DNA of 64,000 nucleotides, from contig OX596000.1 in assembly GCA_951394045.1 (NCBI GenBank), positions 930,001 through 994,000 of the forward strand, written 5' to 3'. Each line of letters starts with the position of its first letter. The first letter of the stretch is position 1. This document shows positions 44,934-54,354 of this stretch, in pieces. The notes under the pieces were generated by a model. It was given only the letters and a program-made list of their open reading frames with translations. It had not been told where the DNA came from and made no database searches. The translations under genes and the position numbers were made by a program. The DNA comes from Nitzschia sp. DOCU1. Taxonomy: Eukaryota > Bacillariophyta > Bacillariophyceae > Bacillariales > Bacillariaceae.

Positions 44934-46196
44934 ATGAGTCTTTCGGCGACTGCTGCTGCCAGTCGTGCTCCTGTGATTCCGTTGATAACGGAGCTGAAAT
45001 TGAACGAATTGCGTCAAGCGTCAATTGTTGCGACAGTCAACATCGGAACGAATAATGCCCCGGTGCATGAAAAACGCAAGGTGCAGGTTCCCTTAGCGGA
45101 TGAACTCAATATCGAATTGATTCTCCGTACAATCGAAGAATTTCATGATGTCGCAGGCGCAGGGCGACTCAACTTATCGACTGGTCCCAAGAAGTTCGAC
45201 AAGTTCCGTGAATGTCTCAGGGGCACCATCCGAGATCAATGGGATATTGCTCGAGCTACTCAAGACACTGAGACTAACGAAACTTTCAAGCTCGCTATTG
45301 CTGAGTTTATCAAGAAGTTCTTGCGGGAATCCGACATCCCCAAGCAAAAACTCTATATGGATACTTCTCCCAAACCTTACCGGCTCTCTGTCCCAGAATT
45401 GGCTGCACGATACCGGTTCCTGAATCGATTGATGAAGTGGTTCCCAGGTGCAGACAACACAGAACCGTATTCAGAACTCGAACTCAAGTACTTGTTGCAC
45501 ATGGCGATGCTCCAAGAATGGAAAGACAACTTTGGACGGAGTAATCTGTCAGTGGTGACTTCTTCTTACGAGGATATTACCAACTACTTTGCTGAACAAG
45601 AGCAAATCCACAACAGGATTCGTGAACGAAACATGGCTCGTGGTGGAGGACGAGGTGGACGTGGTCGCACTCCACATGGTTATCAAGGACGCGGCTACAC
45701 TGGTGGTCGTGGTTATAATGGGGGTAATTACTATCGTCAAGGACGCGGTGGATATTACGGTGACCAAGGTCATCAGGGTCGTGGGTATTACGCTCCGGTC
45801 CCTCCAATGGCACCAAGACAACAAGGAAATTACACTCCTCAAGCTCAATATCGGCGCTTGAACACTCCGCCGTCAAGGGTTAGTACGGGGCCAAGCGCGT
45901 CTCCAGGGCGTTTTCAAGCTTACCAAGGACGTGGATTTGCAGGGCGTGGTAGATTCCAGCCCGTTCGCGTTCAACAAGCGACGCATTATGTTGATGATTC
46001 ATCGGCTTACCTAGCTGATCCAGGTCACGATGCGCATTATTCGCATCATGAACCGGCAGCGGAGTCGAATACCCAAGACAACTATCTCGTTAACGAAGAC
46101 GAGGGTGCTGAAGAAGATTACCAAGAAGAAGTGGATCACGAAGCGTACTTTCAAGGCCACGGTGACGAGGATTATTATGATGATGGTCAATGGTGA
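44934..46196 (+). CDS. gypsy-2 gag with RGG/Tyr-rich tail
   Basis: 420 residues from the ATG at 44934. The capsid-like half (about 20-230) has the gag pattern FDKFRECLRGTIRDQWDIA, AIAEFIKKFL and ELAARYRFLNRLMKWFPG. In place of a CCHC zinc knuckle, residues 235-365 are an Arg/Gly/Tyr-rich region with repeated RGG and GRGY units (ARGGGRGGRGRTPHG, GYQGRGYTGGRGYNGG, GFAGRGRF), expected to bind RNA. The tail is acidic and rich in His, Tyr and Asp. It ends in UGA followed by CUG, in frame with pol 24 nt ahead. Confidence 0.88.
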   Translation: MSLSATAAASRAPVIPLITELKLNELRQASIVATVNIGTNNAPVHEKRKVQVPLADELNIELILRTIEEFHDVAGAGRLNLSTGPKKFDKFRECLRGTIRDQWDIARATQDTETNETFKLAIAEFIKKFLRESDIPKQKLYMDTSPKPYRLSVPELAARYRFLNRLMKWFPGADNTEPYSELELKYLLHMAMLQEWKDNFGRSNLSVVTSSYEDITNYFAEQEQIHNRIRERNMARGGGRGGRGRTPHGYQGRGYTGGRGYNGGNYYRQGRGGYYGDQGHQGRGYYAPVPPMAPRQQGNYTPQAQYRRLNTPPSRVSTGPSASPGRFQAYQGRGFAGRGRFQPVRVQQATHYVDDSSAYLADPGHDAHYSHHEPAAESNTQDNYLVNEDEGAEEDYQEEVDHEAYFQGHGDEDYYDDGQW

Positions 46197-46220
46197 CTGT
46201 CAGAACAAGAGGATTCTTTC

Positions 46221-49200
46221 ATGGGAGAAAAGGATCCTGGGGGTCAAGAAGCGCTCGATTATGTTCCATCTACCAATATATCATTTCAAGAAAATAAAAA
46301 AAGTTATGTGTTCAAAGTCCTTTTGAATTCCGGCTCAACTACATCATGGGTTCGAAAGATGTCGATGAAAGGCAAAGGGGTATCGCCTTTCAAGATTGCA
46401 CCCACAACGGGCATGACCTTAGCCGGCAAACTCAAGGCAAATGAGGCAGTGAAACTGTCTGACATTGTACTACAAGAACTCGATCCTCATCGTACGATCG
46501 AGCGTGTGACCTTTCAAGTCTTTGATGCACCGTGTCGATACGATGCTATCATTGGCAGGAACGTGCTTACTAAGTTGGGAATTATTCTTGACTTCAAGAA
46601 CAAGACGATTGAGTGGGATGAAAAGTTAACTCCGATGGTTATGGTTCCCTTACCGCCACAGCTCCAATGTAATGACGATGCTTTTCGCTCTGATACGATT
46701 GGTAAAGTTGACGATTCGGGATATCATTCAAAAACCATTCGTGAAAGTAACTATGGGAAAGTAGATGTTGGTGAAGTTGTTAATGCATGTTCTCACTTGT
46801 CGTCTTCGCAAAAACGAGATTTGAAACGTGTTTTACAGAAATTTGAGACATTGTTTGATGGTACTCTAAAGGTTTATCCCGATGAAAAGATTCATTTGGA
46901 TTTGGATCCGACTGTGAAACCGCATTGCGCGCGCACTTATCCGATACCGCGGACACAGTTGGAGGTCTTCAAGAAAGAACTCGATCGACTAGAACGAGAA
47001 GGTGTGCTCTCCAAGACAAGGCGATCAGAGTGGATTGCCGGATCCTTCATTATCCCAAAGAAGGATGGAAGCGTTCGTTGGATTTCGGACTTTCGCGCTT
47101 TGAACAAGGCAATTCGGCGCAAAGTCTATCCAATCCCTCGTATTGCGGATATCCTTTCTCGGCGCACGGGATACAAGTTTCTCACGAAACTTGACATCTC
47201 GATGCAGTATTACACTTTCGAGCTCGATGACAAAGCAAAGGATTTGTGTACTATCGCAACTCCCTTTGGTTTGTACAAGTACAATCGACTGCCAATGGGG
47301 CTTTCAATTAGTCCCGATGCGGCCCAAGATATCATGGAACGCGTATTAGCGGACATCAAAGACATTGAAGTGTACATCGATGATATTGCATGTTTCAGCA
47401 ATTCTTGGGAAGAACATCTTGAATTATTGGAACGTGTCTTGTCAGTTCTCCAAGCCAAGAATTTTACGATCAACCCGAAGAAATGTGAATGGGCAGTCAA
47501 AGAGACTGATTTTCTTGGATACTGGCTGACTCCTACTGGGGTGAAGCCATGGAAGAAAAAGGTGGATGCTATTTTACGCATGCAGAAACCAAAGACCGTT
47601 AAGGAACTACGATCGTTTCTGGGACTCGTTAATTTCTATCGCGACATGTGGCCAAAACGTTCCCATGTGTTGGCGCCGTTGACTAACCTAACAGGGAAGT
47701 CAACATTCGAATGGACTGCTACTTGCGACAAAGCTTTTCAAGAAATGAAGGCCCTTGCTGCAATGGATGTGCTGCTGAAGTATCCCGATCACAACAAGCC
47801 GTTTGTGATTGAAACCGATTCGTCAGATTACCAGCTTGGAGCCGTGATCCTCCAGGCCGGTTATCCGGTCGCGTATTATTCAAGAAAACTGACGCCGGCA
47901 CAAATGAATTATACCACGATAGAGAAAGAATTGTTGAGTATTGTGGAGACTTTGAAGACGTTTCGCACAATGCTCTATGGGGCTGAGCTTCACATACACA
48001 CAGACCACAAGAATCTTACATATTCGATGACGCAATACACAACCCAACGTGTGCTTCGGTGGCGTCTTTTGCTTGAAGATTTTGGAGCCAAGTTCTACTA
48101 CAAGAAAGGAGAAACAAATGTTGTTGCGGATGCTCTCAGCCGAGTGCCCCGCTTGAATGACACTGCATCTTCCACACAAAGCTCTGCTCCCATTGATCCG
48201 ATTCTTTATTATGAAGAATATGACGAAGACCACAGCGATGAGTATTATTTTGGTCCCTGTGCTGAACCACATTGTTTTCTTACCGATTGTTTGCTGTTCT
48301 ATCCGCGTTTTGACAATGACGAACGATATCCTTTCGACTTTGAAACGATTTCCCATTATCAAACGCAGGACACAGCACTGCAAGACCTTTTACGAAACAA
48401 TCCTGACATGTATTCAAAACGTCCGATGGGCGGCGCAGAGATCATCTGCATCGGTGAAACCGATACTGGAGACTCCAGTGGGCTGATAGCCTTACCACAA
48501 CAAATGGTTGTGCCACTTTTGAAATATTATCACGGTCTGCTAGGCCACGCCGAAGCGGCGACAAAACTCGAAAAAACGGTGCGACGGCACTTTTCTCATC
48601 CCGACATTGGCAAGAAAGCCAAGGAGTTGATTGTTAACTGTGATATTTGTAAGCGTATGAAGTATTCCAGGTTGAATTACGGCGAACTTCCAATCCGTGA
48701 AATATCTCATGTTTTGCCCTGGCAGCAAGTCCATGTCGACATGATCGGCCCGTGGCAGCTCAAGGTTAACAAAACAAATATCAAGATTGAAGCGTTGACC
48801 TGCATTGAACCCGTTCTCAACCTTCTTGAGATCTATCGATGTAATAACAAGAAGGGCAACACCGTGACACGTGCTTTCGAAAATGGATACTTGTCTCGAT
48901 ATCCTCGTCCATTGGAATGTATTCATGACAATGGGCCCGAGTTCATTTGCGAGGAATTCCAAACTTTGCTCAAGAATATGGGAATCAAACGCAAACCCAC
49001 AACGTCAAATAACCCACAGGCAAATGGGATCATTGAAGCTGTCCACAAAACTGTCGGCCAAGTTCTGCGAACATATATGGAACTCAAGCCTCCTCAAAAT
49101 CAAGAAGAAGTGGAAACGTTGATTGAGAGTGCTCTCGCTACAGCGATGCATGCTTGTCGATGTTCAGCTCATCTTTCGCTTGGTGGCTTTTCGCCTGGCG

Positions 49201-49508
49201 CTCTAACATTTGGCAGGGATATGCTCCTCGATATTCCGTTGATTGCCGACATACAGACACTGACTCAAGCACGACAGGCCAAGATTGATCAACGATTGTT
49301 GCGTGCCAACCAAAAACGACGTCCTCGAGATTTTCGCATTGGCCAACAAGTTTATCTTGAACGTCCTCGTAAGCCCGGTGACAAATTGAAACCGTTGTTC
49401 ACGGGACCTCATGATATTGTTCGGGTACACGTTAACGGCACTGTAACTCTTCGTCGCGGTCCCAACCTTTTGGAACGAGTCAACATTCGGCGCATCAAAC
49501 CCGTCTAA
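46221..49508 (+). CDS. gypsy-2 pol: protease, RT, RNase H, integrase
   Basis: 1095 codons from the ATG at 46221, in the same frame as gag. In order: a protease (NSGSTTSWVRK and later IIGRNVLTKLG; the usual DSG reads NSG), RT (FIIPKKDGSVRWISDFRALN, LDISMQYYTFEL, YIDDIACF), RNase H (ETDSSDYQLGAVI, HTDHKNLTY), an H2C2 zinc finger (HGLLGH ... CDICKR), the integrase core with D-D-E in VDMIGP, HDNGPEF and ANGIIEAVH, and a GPY/F-like end (FTGPHDIVRV). The ATG could allow re-initiation, but the shared frame suggests read-through of the gag UGA. The Asn in the protease active site is unusual and would need checking. Confidence 0.92.
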   Translation: MGEKDPGGQEALDYVPSTNISFQENKKSYVFKVLLNSGSTTSWVRKMSMKGKGVSPFKIAPTTGMTLAGKLKANEAVKLSDIVLQELDPHRTIERVTFQVFDAPCRYDAIIGRNVLTKLGIILDFKNKTIEWDEKLTPMVMVPLPPQLQCNDDAFRSDTIGKVDDSGYHSKTIRESNYGKVDVGEVVNACSHLSSSQKRDLKRVLQKFETLFDGTLKVYPDEKIHLDLDPTVKPHCARTYPIPRTQLEVFKKELDRLEREGVLSKTRRSEWIAGSFIIPKKDGSVRWISDFRALNKAIRRKVYPIPRIADILSRRTGYKFLTKLDISMQYYTFELDDKAKDLCTIATPFGLYKYNRLPMGLSISPDAAQDIMERVLADIKDIEVYIDDIACFSNSWEEHLELLERVLSVLQAKNFTINPKKCEWAVKETDFLGYWLTPTGVKPWKKKVDAILRMQKPKTVKELRSFLGLVNFYRDMWPKRSHVLAPLTNLTGKSTFEWTATCDKAFQEMKALAAMDVLLKYPDHNKPFVIETDSSDYQLGAVILQAGYPVAYYSRKLTPAQMNYTTIEKELLSIVETLKTFRTMLYGAELHIHTDHKNLTYSMTQYTTQRVLRWRLLLEDFGAKFYYKKGETNVVADALSRVPRLNDTASSTQSSAPIDPILYYEEYDEDHSDEYYFGPCAEPHCFLTDCLLFYPRFDNDERYPFDFETISHYQTQDTALQDLLRNNPDMYSKRPMGGAEIICIGETDTGDSSGLIALPQQMVVPLLKYYHGLLGHAEAATKLEKTVRRHFSHPDIGKKAKELIVNCDICKRMKYSRLNYGELPIREISHVLPWQQVHVDMIGPWQLKVNKTNIKIEALTCIEPVLNLLEIYRCNNKKGNTVTRAFENGYLSRYPRPLECIHDNGPEFICEEFQTLLKNMGIKRKPTTSNNPQANGIIEAVHKTVGQVLRTYMELKPPQNQEEVETLIESALATAMHACRCSAHLSLGGFSPGALTFGRDMLLDIPLIADIQTLTQARQAKIDQRLLRANQKRRPRDFRIGQQVYLERPRKPGDKLKPLFTGPHDIVRVHVNGTVTLRRGPNLLERVNIRRIKPV

Positions 49509-49542
49509 CTACTTGTTTGACACTCCTCATGGTGGGGGAGAG

Positions 49543-49679
49543 TGTGATGACGTCGTTGCCCTCTTCGCACCTCCACTGACGTATGCACACATACGCATGT
49601 CATCCCTCATTAGTTCACCGGCATGGAGCCCTCCTGCCTCGTAGCCCTCATAATACTGGATAGTTGATTGTCTCTCACG
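49543..49679 (+). repeat. 3' LTR of gypsy-2
   Basis: Identical to the left LTR. It follows the polypurine tract 49531-49542 directly and is followed by CATAG, the target duplication. Confidence 0.85.
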
Positions 49680-49690
49680 CATAGTTCACT

Positions 49691-50080
49691 AGGTATAATA
49701 TTATTGGTACGGCACACTCGGAACATATAATTTATCAGGCTGTATACATGGATCGTTTTTCGTCTCCTGGTGTATGGGGGGCCAACACCGTGTTGTGGTA
49801 GCCGTACACGAATGGGACCATCCCATGCCCCGTTTTTGACCAGTTCAATTTGAATTCCGCATGATCCACAAGCGGTCATGTCGATGAAGCTTTTCGTGCC
49901 CGCGCGGGATTCCGCGGAATTCAAATCGAACTGGTCGAAAACGGGGCATGGGATGGTCCCGTTCGCGTACGGCTTCCACAACATGGCGTTGGCCCCCCAT
50001 AAACCTGGAGACGAAAAACGATCCATAGCCTCATAAATTATATGTTCCGAGCGCGCCATCCTAATATTTAACTTATCATA
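49691..50080. repeat. Long inverted (fold-back) repeat
   Basis: The core arms 49748-49860 and 49914-50026 are both 113 bp and about 92% identical as reverse complements, with a 53-bp spacer. Similarity continues outward (CTCGGAACATATAATTTAT on both sides) to about 49691 and 50080, with a 6-bp extra GTATAC in the left arm. Sequence beyond the right arm (AAGAGATGCAACGTG, reverse-complemented near 50110-50134) reappears left of gypsy-2 at 44623-44638, so the left arm continued there before gypsy-2 inserted. The core reads in each arm as a fragment with GTIPCPVFDQF, so it may derive from coding sequence. Confidence 0.75.
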
Positions 50081-50791
50081 CGTACATTCATAACGGTATG
50101 TAGGTACCAATACTCACGTTGCATCTCTTGGTACGATTTATGTCGGTGTATCAATGTAGCAACGATTTTATGTCGGTGTATCAAAGTAGGAAAGAGCTGC
50201 GCTCTTTTCCTCCCCTGGTACTTTTGTCCCCTAGGCCCACTCTACACGGTGTATCAACAAATGTTTGCTATTTATTTACTTAAAGGACAATTAAGATGAT
50301 TGTTCAGCAAGGCTCATTGATTAACGCGCAGCGTGTCGATGTGTCGACACGAGAACAGAGTGTGCTGAAATTGTTAGGGGGAATATCAAGGGGAGAAAAC
50401 TCACGTTGATACATCTCCCAGTGTCTCAAAGAAATCTCGCCGGTGTGGGATCACGCACTCTCTCCTTTTGCCAAAACGGTAGCGGTAAAATTGGAATTCG
50501 CGTTGTTATCCATAAATATAATACACATTGATTTTTACTTATTAATATGCCCCCTCAGCCATCACAAAACACCAACTTAATGACACTGTGGTCATAAATA
50601 AAATCAACTCGTAATTTCACTCTCTCGTCGAGACCTCGACGGTCGGTGGCGCCGAAGCGGAGACCGACCTTCTTTGATGGTGCCTCACGTCTGGTCTGAA
50701 AAGACGACACACCAGAAGAGGGACGCCTTCTGTCGAGGCTCTCAATCGTCTGTATCTGTAGTGTCATTAACTTTGAAGGCAAGATTGAATC
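50081..50791. other. Intergenic, with a short direct repeat
   Basis: TTTATGTCGGTGTATCAA occurs twice, near 50145 and 50170, as a direct repeat at the outer edge of the fold-back region. The rest, up to the ATG at 50792, shows no gene and should hold that gene's promoter. Confidence 0.45.
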
Positions 50792-53698
50792 ATGAATTCA
50801 AAATCGAAATCTGGCGAGAAACCTGGTGGAGTTCCCAGTCTTTTCTCACACACAATAAAGGAGACGCAAAAGCTCGGCGCGCGGAAGTTCATCTCTACAC
50901 AGAAATATGTCAGAAAAGACATCAACATTGGTGAGAGCATTGTAGGAAAAGATGCCGACTTGGAAGGCTTTGGTGATGTCCTTCAGAAAGTGAAGAAGGA
51001 GGACGTGCAGGTTCCAGCAGGCGCGTTGAGGAAACATAAAATGGTCAAGCAGATATCTGGTCGTTTCAACAACGGCGGCCGGAAGAAAGGGCTTGATATT
51101 TTTGCGCTAATAGACGACGCGATTGACAAAGAGCCGACGGAAGAGGCAAAAGAGAAAGCTCGAGAAAGGGCGGCAGCAAAAAAAGCAGCTGCCGAGGCCC
51201 CTATACCACCAAAGGTGGTAAAAATCAAGGCGAAGTCATTCAAGGATCCGCGGACGAAAAACCTGGCCGCCGAAAAGACTGTCGACGCCTCGACCGGGGT
51301 TCCTGCGATGTTTGCTTCTAGCATTGGTAGTAACTCAAAGAAGGAGCCGGCTTGGAAGATGAGACTGAAAGAAAAACAATCTGTGTCGACAGATGAAAAA
51401 TTGTCGGAGAATCCAGTTGATCCAGCAGTCTCAACGCATATGGAACAGGAAGCGAGCCCAGCGTTGGACGTGAAAATTCCGCAGAACGACGCATCTGGGC
51501 AATCTTCAGCGCCCGAATATAACGCTCTATCCAAGAAGCCGTCAAACGAGGTGAAGAAGTCAACTGCTAAAGGGCTTGATATTTTTGCGCTAATAGACGA
51601 CGCGATTGACAATGAGCCGACTGAAGAGGCAAAGGAGAAGGCTCGAGAAAGGGCAGCAGCAAGAAAAGCTGTTGCCGAGGCCCCGATTCTACCAAAGGTG
51701 GTAAAAATGAAGGCGAAGTCATTCAAAGATCCGCCGCCTCAAAACATTGCCATCTCACAAGGTGATGTCTTGCGAGATACTTCCGCGAAAATATCTCCAC
51801 ATGACTCGAAAGTCGCAACGAAATCAGAGAATTCCGCACAGACTGTCGACACCTCGACCGGGGCTCCTGCGATGTTTGCTTCTAGCATTGGTAGTAACTC
51901 GAACAAGGAACCGGCCTGGAAGATGAGGCTGAAAGAAAGGCAATCTGTGTCGGCAGATGGAAAGTTGTCGGAGAATTCAGTTGAATGTGCAGGCTCAACG
52001 CCTATGCAACAGGATACAAGCCCAACCTTGGACGTGAAAATTCTGCAGAAGGGGGCATTTAAGCAGTCTTCAGCAGAGCGTAAAATGGACGGTGATCCTG
52101 ATTGCCCATCGAGCTCGAAGGATCAAACGGAAAATCAAGGTTTATCGGGTAATCTGGTTCGAATGGACATCACCCTCCCCGATTACCGTGCAAACGAGGC
52201 AGAGCAACCAGGTGCTGCCACCAAAGAGGATGACGACTTTTCGGTATCGATTTCTTCGGTTGAATCGGATGGCTCAAAGGATGATGAAGGTGCTGCAGAG
52301 GCAATTTTGAGTGAACCCGACGCAGTTAGATCAGGAAAGGGTGAGGGTTCCGTGGGCGATTCTCTGCCTGTGACAACTCAGAAACAGTTCGACGAAAGAT
52401 CCTGTGATCCCGTTGACTCATCTAAAATCCAAACAGATGTTGAATTTACACAGACTAAGAATGAAAATTCGGTAGTGTCGATGGGGATCACCGTAAAAAA
52501 CAGCCATTCCACAGTTCCTGGTCCGTCCGAGACTAAGCATGGTGACAAGGAACGAAAGGAGACGGGGGCCCTGCCCTACGTTGGTTCTTCCTTTGAAACG
52601 AAACCAACTGTCGATCGATCGATGGACGCATCGCATATTTCTAACTCAGCATCGGAAGAGGCTGTGAAGGCGGTAGGGTTACGGTTAGCGCCGTACACAC
52701 CACGAGCCAGAATCCACGACGATTCGGATTCAGATGATTCAGATTCAAGTACCGAGGACAAAAAATTCCCTGTACACCCAATACCTGTAATTTCAAATGC
52801 AATGAGCTCCGATGAGTACGATAAATTGCCAGCTAAGATTGAAGTTGTTGGTGTGCCTGAAGCTACGCGCGCTAACACCTCGTTGGAAAAGAAGATAACA
52901 CTGGTGGGTTCGCCCTTCACTGCGGCCACACCAGCTGTGATGATCACCGTGAGTGCAACTGCGTCTGATAGGGCTCAGAAATTGTTTGAGGCAATCAAGG
53001 AGACAGAAAAAATGATAACGGCTTCTGGAATCAATGCCAAGCTTCAAATGGCCGAGCTCCGAAAGAATTTCGAAAATGTAAAAGAGTCACTAACGGATGA
53101 GTTTGAGGAGAAGATTGCCAATCAACGGAGGATTAATCAGAAGCAGGACCGAGAAAACCAGAAGGTCTTGGACGAGGAAAAGAAAATCCTCGAAAATCTT
53201 CGGGTAGAAAATAAGCAGCTGCGGGCTACCAGCGAGAAAATCCCGAGACAAATCGTTGAAATCAAGCAGACGAACGCATCTCTCGAGGCGGCCAACGAAG
53301 AAATCGCTGGACATTTCAACGATTTGAATAAGTTTACAAAGAAGCTTCAGGCTGATCATGATAAGTTGACAGAATCCAGTGCACAGTGTAGAGACGAATA
53401 CTTGCCGAGGTACCGCCACGAGCTTCGCGAGCGCCAGATGTTTATTGATACTGAAACAAAGATCAAAACCTTGTATCGCGAGTGTTCCATTAAGATCGCG
53501 AAACATGTTTCAGAGTCGCGCAGAGCTCCTTCACAACTCTCAGAGGCAATCCAAGAGATCATTGTTGCGACAGCATCGGAAGTCGACCCGAAGTTCGACC
53601 CACGAATTCTCTGTGATTCGTCGTCGAGCGATTCATCTTCCAGTGATTCCGACTCAAGTAGCGATTCTGGATCGTCCAGTGATTCTGATAGTGACTAG
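50792..53698 (+). CDS. Repeat-rich protein with myosin-like coiled-coil tail
   Basis: 968 residues from the ATG at 50792, no intron. Two internal repeat pairs are seen: GLDIFALIDDAID-EPTEEAKEKARERAA (from about residues 99 and 261), and GxPAMFASSIGSNS-KEPAWKMRLKE-QSVS (about 170 and 358). A long acidic Ser-rich middle follows. Residues 740-900 are coiled coil (ENKQLRATSEKIPRQI; HELRERQMFIDTETKIKTLY) and align with the C-terminal tail of the myosin at 60357-63978. The last 25 residues are almost only Ser and Asp. There is no motor domain. Family and role are unknown; a scaffold or cytoskeletal protein is a guess. Confidence 0.7.
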   Translation: MNSKSKSGEKPGGVPSLFSHTIKETQKLGARKFISTQKYVRKDINIGESIVGKDADLEGFGDVLQKVKKEDVQVPAGALRKHKMVKQISGRFNNGGRKKGLDIFALIDDAIDKEPTEEAKEKARERAAAKKAAAEAPIPPKVVKIKAKSFKDPRTKNLAAEKTVDASTGVPAMFASSIGSNSKKEPAWKMRLKEKQSVSTDEKLSENPVDPAVSTHMEQEASPALDVKIPQNDASGQSSAPEYNALSKKPSNEVKKSTAKGLDIFALIDDAIDNEPTEEAKEKARERAAARKAVAEAPILPKVVKMKAKSFKDPPPQNIAISQGDVLRDTSAKISPHDSKVATKSENSAQTVDTSTGAPAMFASSIGSNSNKEPAWKMRLKERQSVSADGKLSENSVECAGSTPMQQDTSPTLDVKILQKGAFKQSSAERKMDGDPDCPSSSKDQTENQGLSGNLVRMDITLPDYRANEAEQPGAATKEDDDFSVSISSVESDGSKDDEGAAEAILSEPDAVRSGKGEGSVGDSLPVTTQKQFDERSCDPVDSSKIQTDVEFTQTKNENSVVSMGITVKNSHSTVPGPSETKHGDKERKETGALPYVGSSFETKPTVDRSMDASHISNSASEEAVKAVGLRLAPYTPRARIHDDSDSDDSDSSTEDKKFPVHPIPVISNAMSSDEYDKLPAKIEVVGVPEATRANTSLEKKITLVGSPFTAATPAVMITVSATASDRAQKLFEAIKETEKMITASGINAKLQMAELRKNFENVKESLTDEFEEKIANQRRINQKQDRENQKVLDEEKKILENLRVENKQLRATSEKIPRQIVEIKQTNASLEAANEEIAGHFNDLNKFTKKLQADHDKLTESSAQCRDEYLPRYRHELRERQMFIDTETKIKTLYRECSIKIAKHVSESRRAPSQLSEAIQEIIVATASEVDPKFDPRILCDSSSSDSSSSDSDSSSDSGSSSDSDSD

Positions 53699-54354
53699 AT
53701 TTGCCAATGCGATATCGATCTAGGACGTAGTTATAATTATAATTTCTACCTTTTATGGCGTTTTCCCCACACTTTACCCTGGAGTATCTCATATCTGGGG
53801 CGGTCCGCCAGGGGCTTGAATAGACTGTATGGCGTTATCTTGAATATCGTTGTAAGTGGCGATGGAGCCTGACTTCCATGCTAGCGGTAGTAGGATAGAT
53901 TTCCGTATCCATTGACACACTATTTCCGTCAAGCCTAGTAGCAGCTTTCACCAATCGGACATCGTAAAGTATTCACCACTCTTTTTAGTAGTTTCATGAT
54001 AGCTGGTGCGTAAGCATACGATACTTGGTTTTAGCGACTTCATAAATACCTCCTGGTAATAAATGGTCGTTAGCTCATTTTGCGCGTGCCCGGTCGCCCA
54101 CCCGTTACGCGCGCACTCGTCGGTCATTTCTTCGTTTGCTTCCTTTCCCATCCTATTTTTTGAAAGGAAGAGAGTTGTTGCTGCTTCTGAACCCAACACT
54201 CAATTGTTAGATCACCACAATTATCTTTATCTCAGGTTGTTGGGCAGTTCGAGTAAGACACTGCCCGTGATTCATTGTAGGGCGAGGAACAACTTCACTT
54301 TCTGTCGGCAGTCGTACGAGTTTGCGAGAGCATTGGTCGTTCAGTGTCCAAAAG
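53699..54354. other. Intergenic, no gene seen
   Basis: 656 bp between two plus-strand genes. A short CTATTT/TAGTAG-rich stretch is present but no gene. The GH47 frame is open to a TTG at 54322; the start is placed at the ATG 54355. Confidence 0.45.

Larger units (their letters stand above)
44651..49679 (+). mobile_element. Full-length Ty3/gypsy retrotransposon (gypsy-2)
   Basis: A 5029-bp element with 137-bp LTRs (44651-44787 and 49543-49679) that are identical, flanked by the 5-bp repeat CATAG (44646-44650 and 49680-49684). It holds an open gag (44934-46196), an open 1095-codon pol (46221-49508) and a polypurine tract GGTGGGGGAGAG (49531-49542). All catalytic residues checked are present. 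Identical LTRs and open frames mean a recent insertion that may still be mobile. It interrupts one arm of the fold-back repeat seen at 49691-50080. Confidence 0.92.

Noticed and set aside
49610..50110. Minus-strand ORF of 166 codons across the fold-back repeat
   Set aside because: It runs through both arms and the spacer, so its second half is an antisense copy of its first; not a normal gene.
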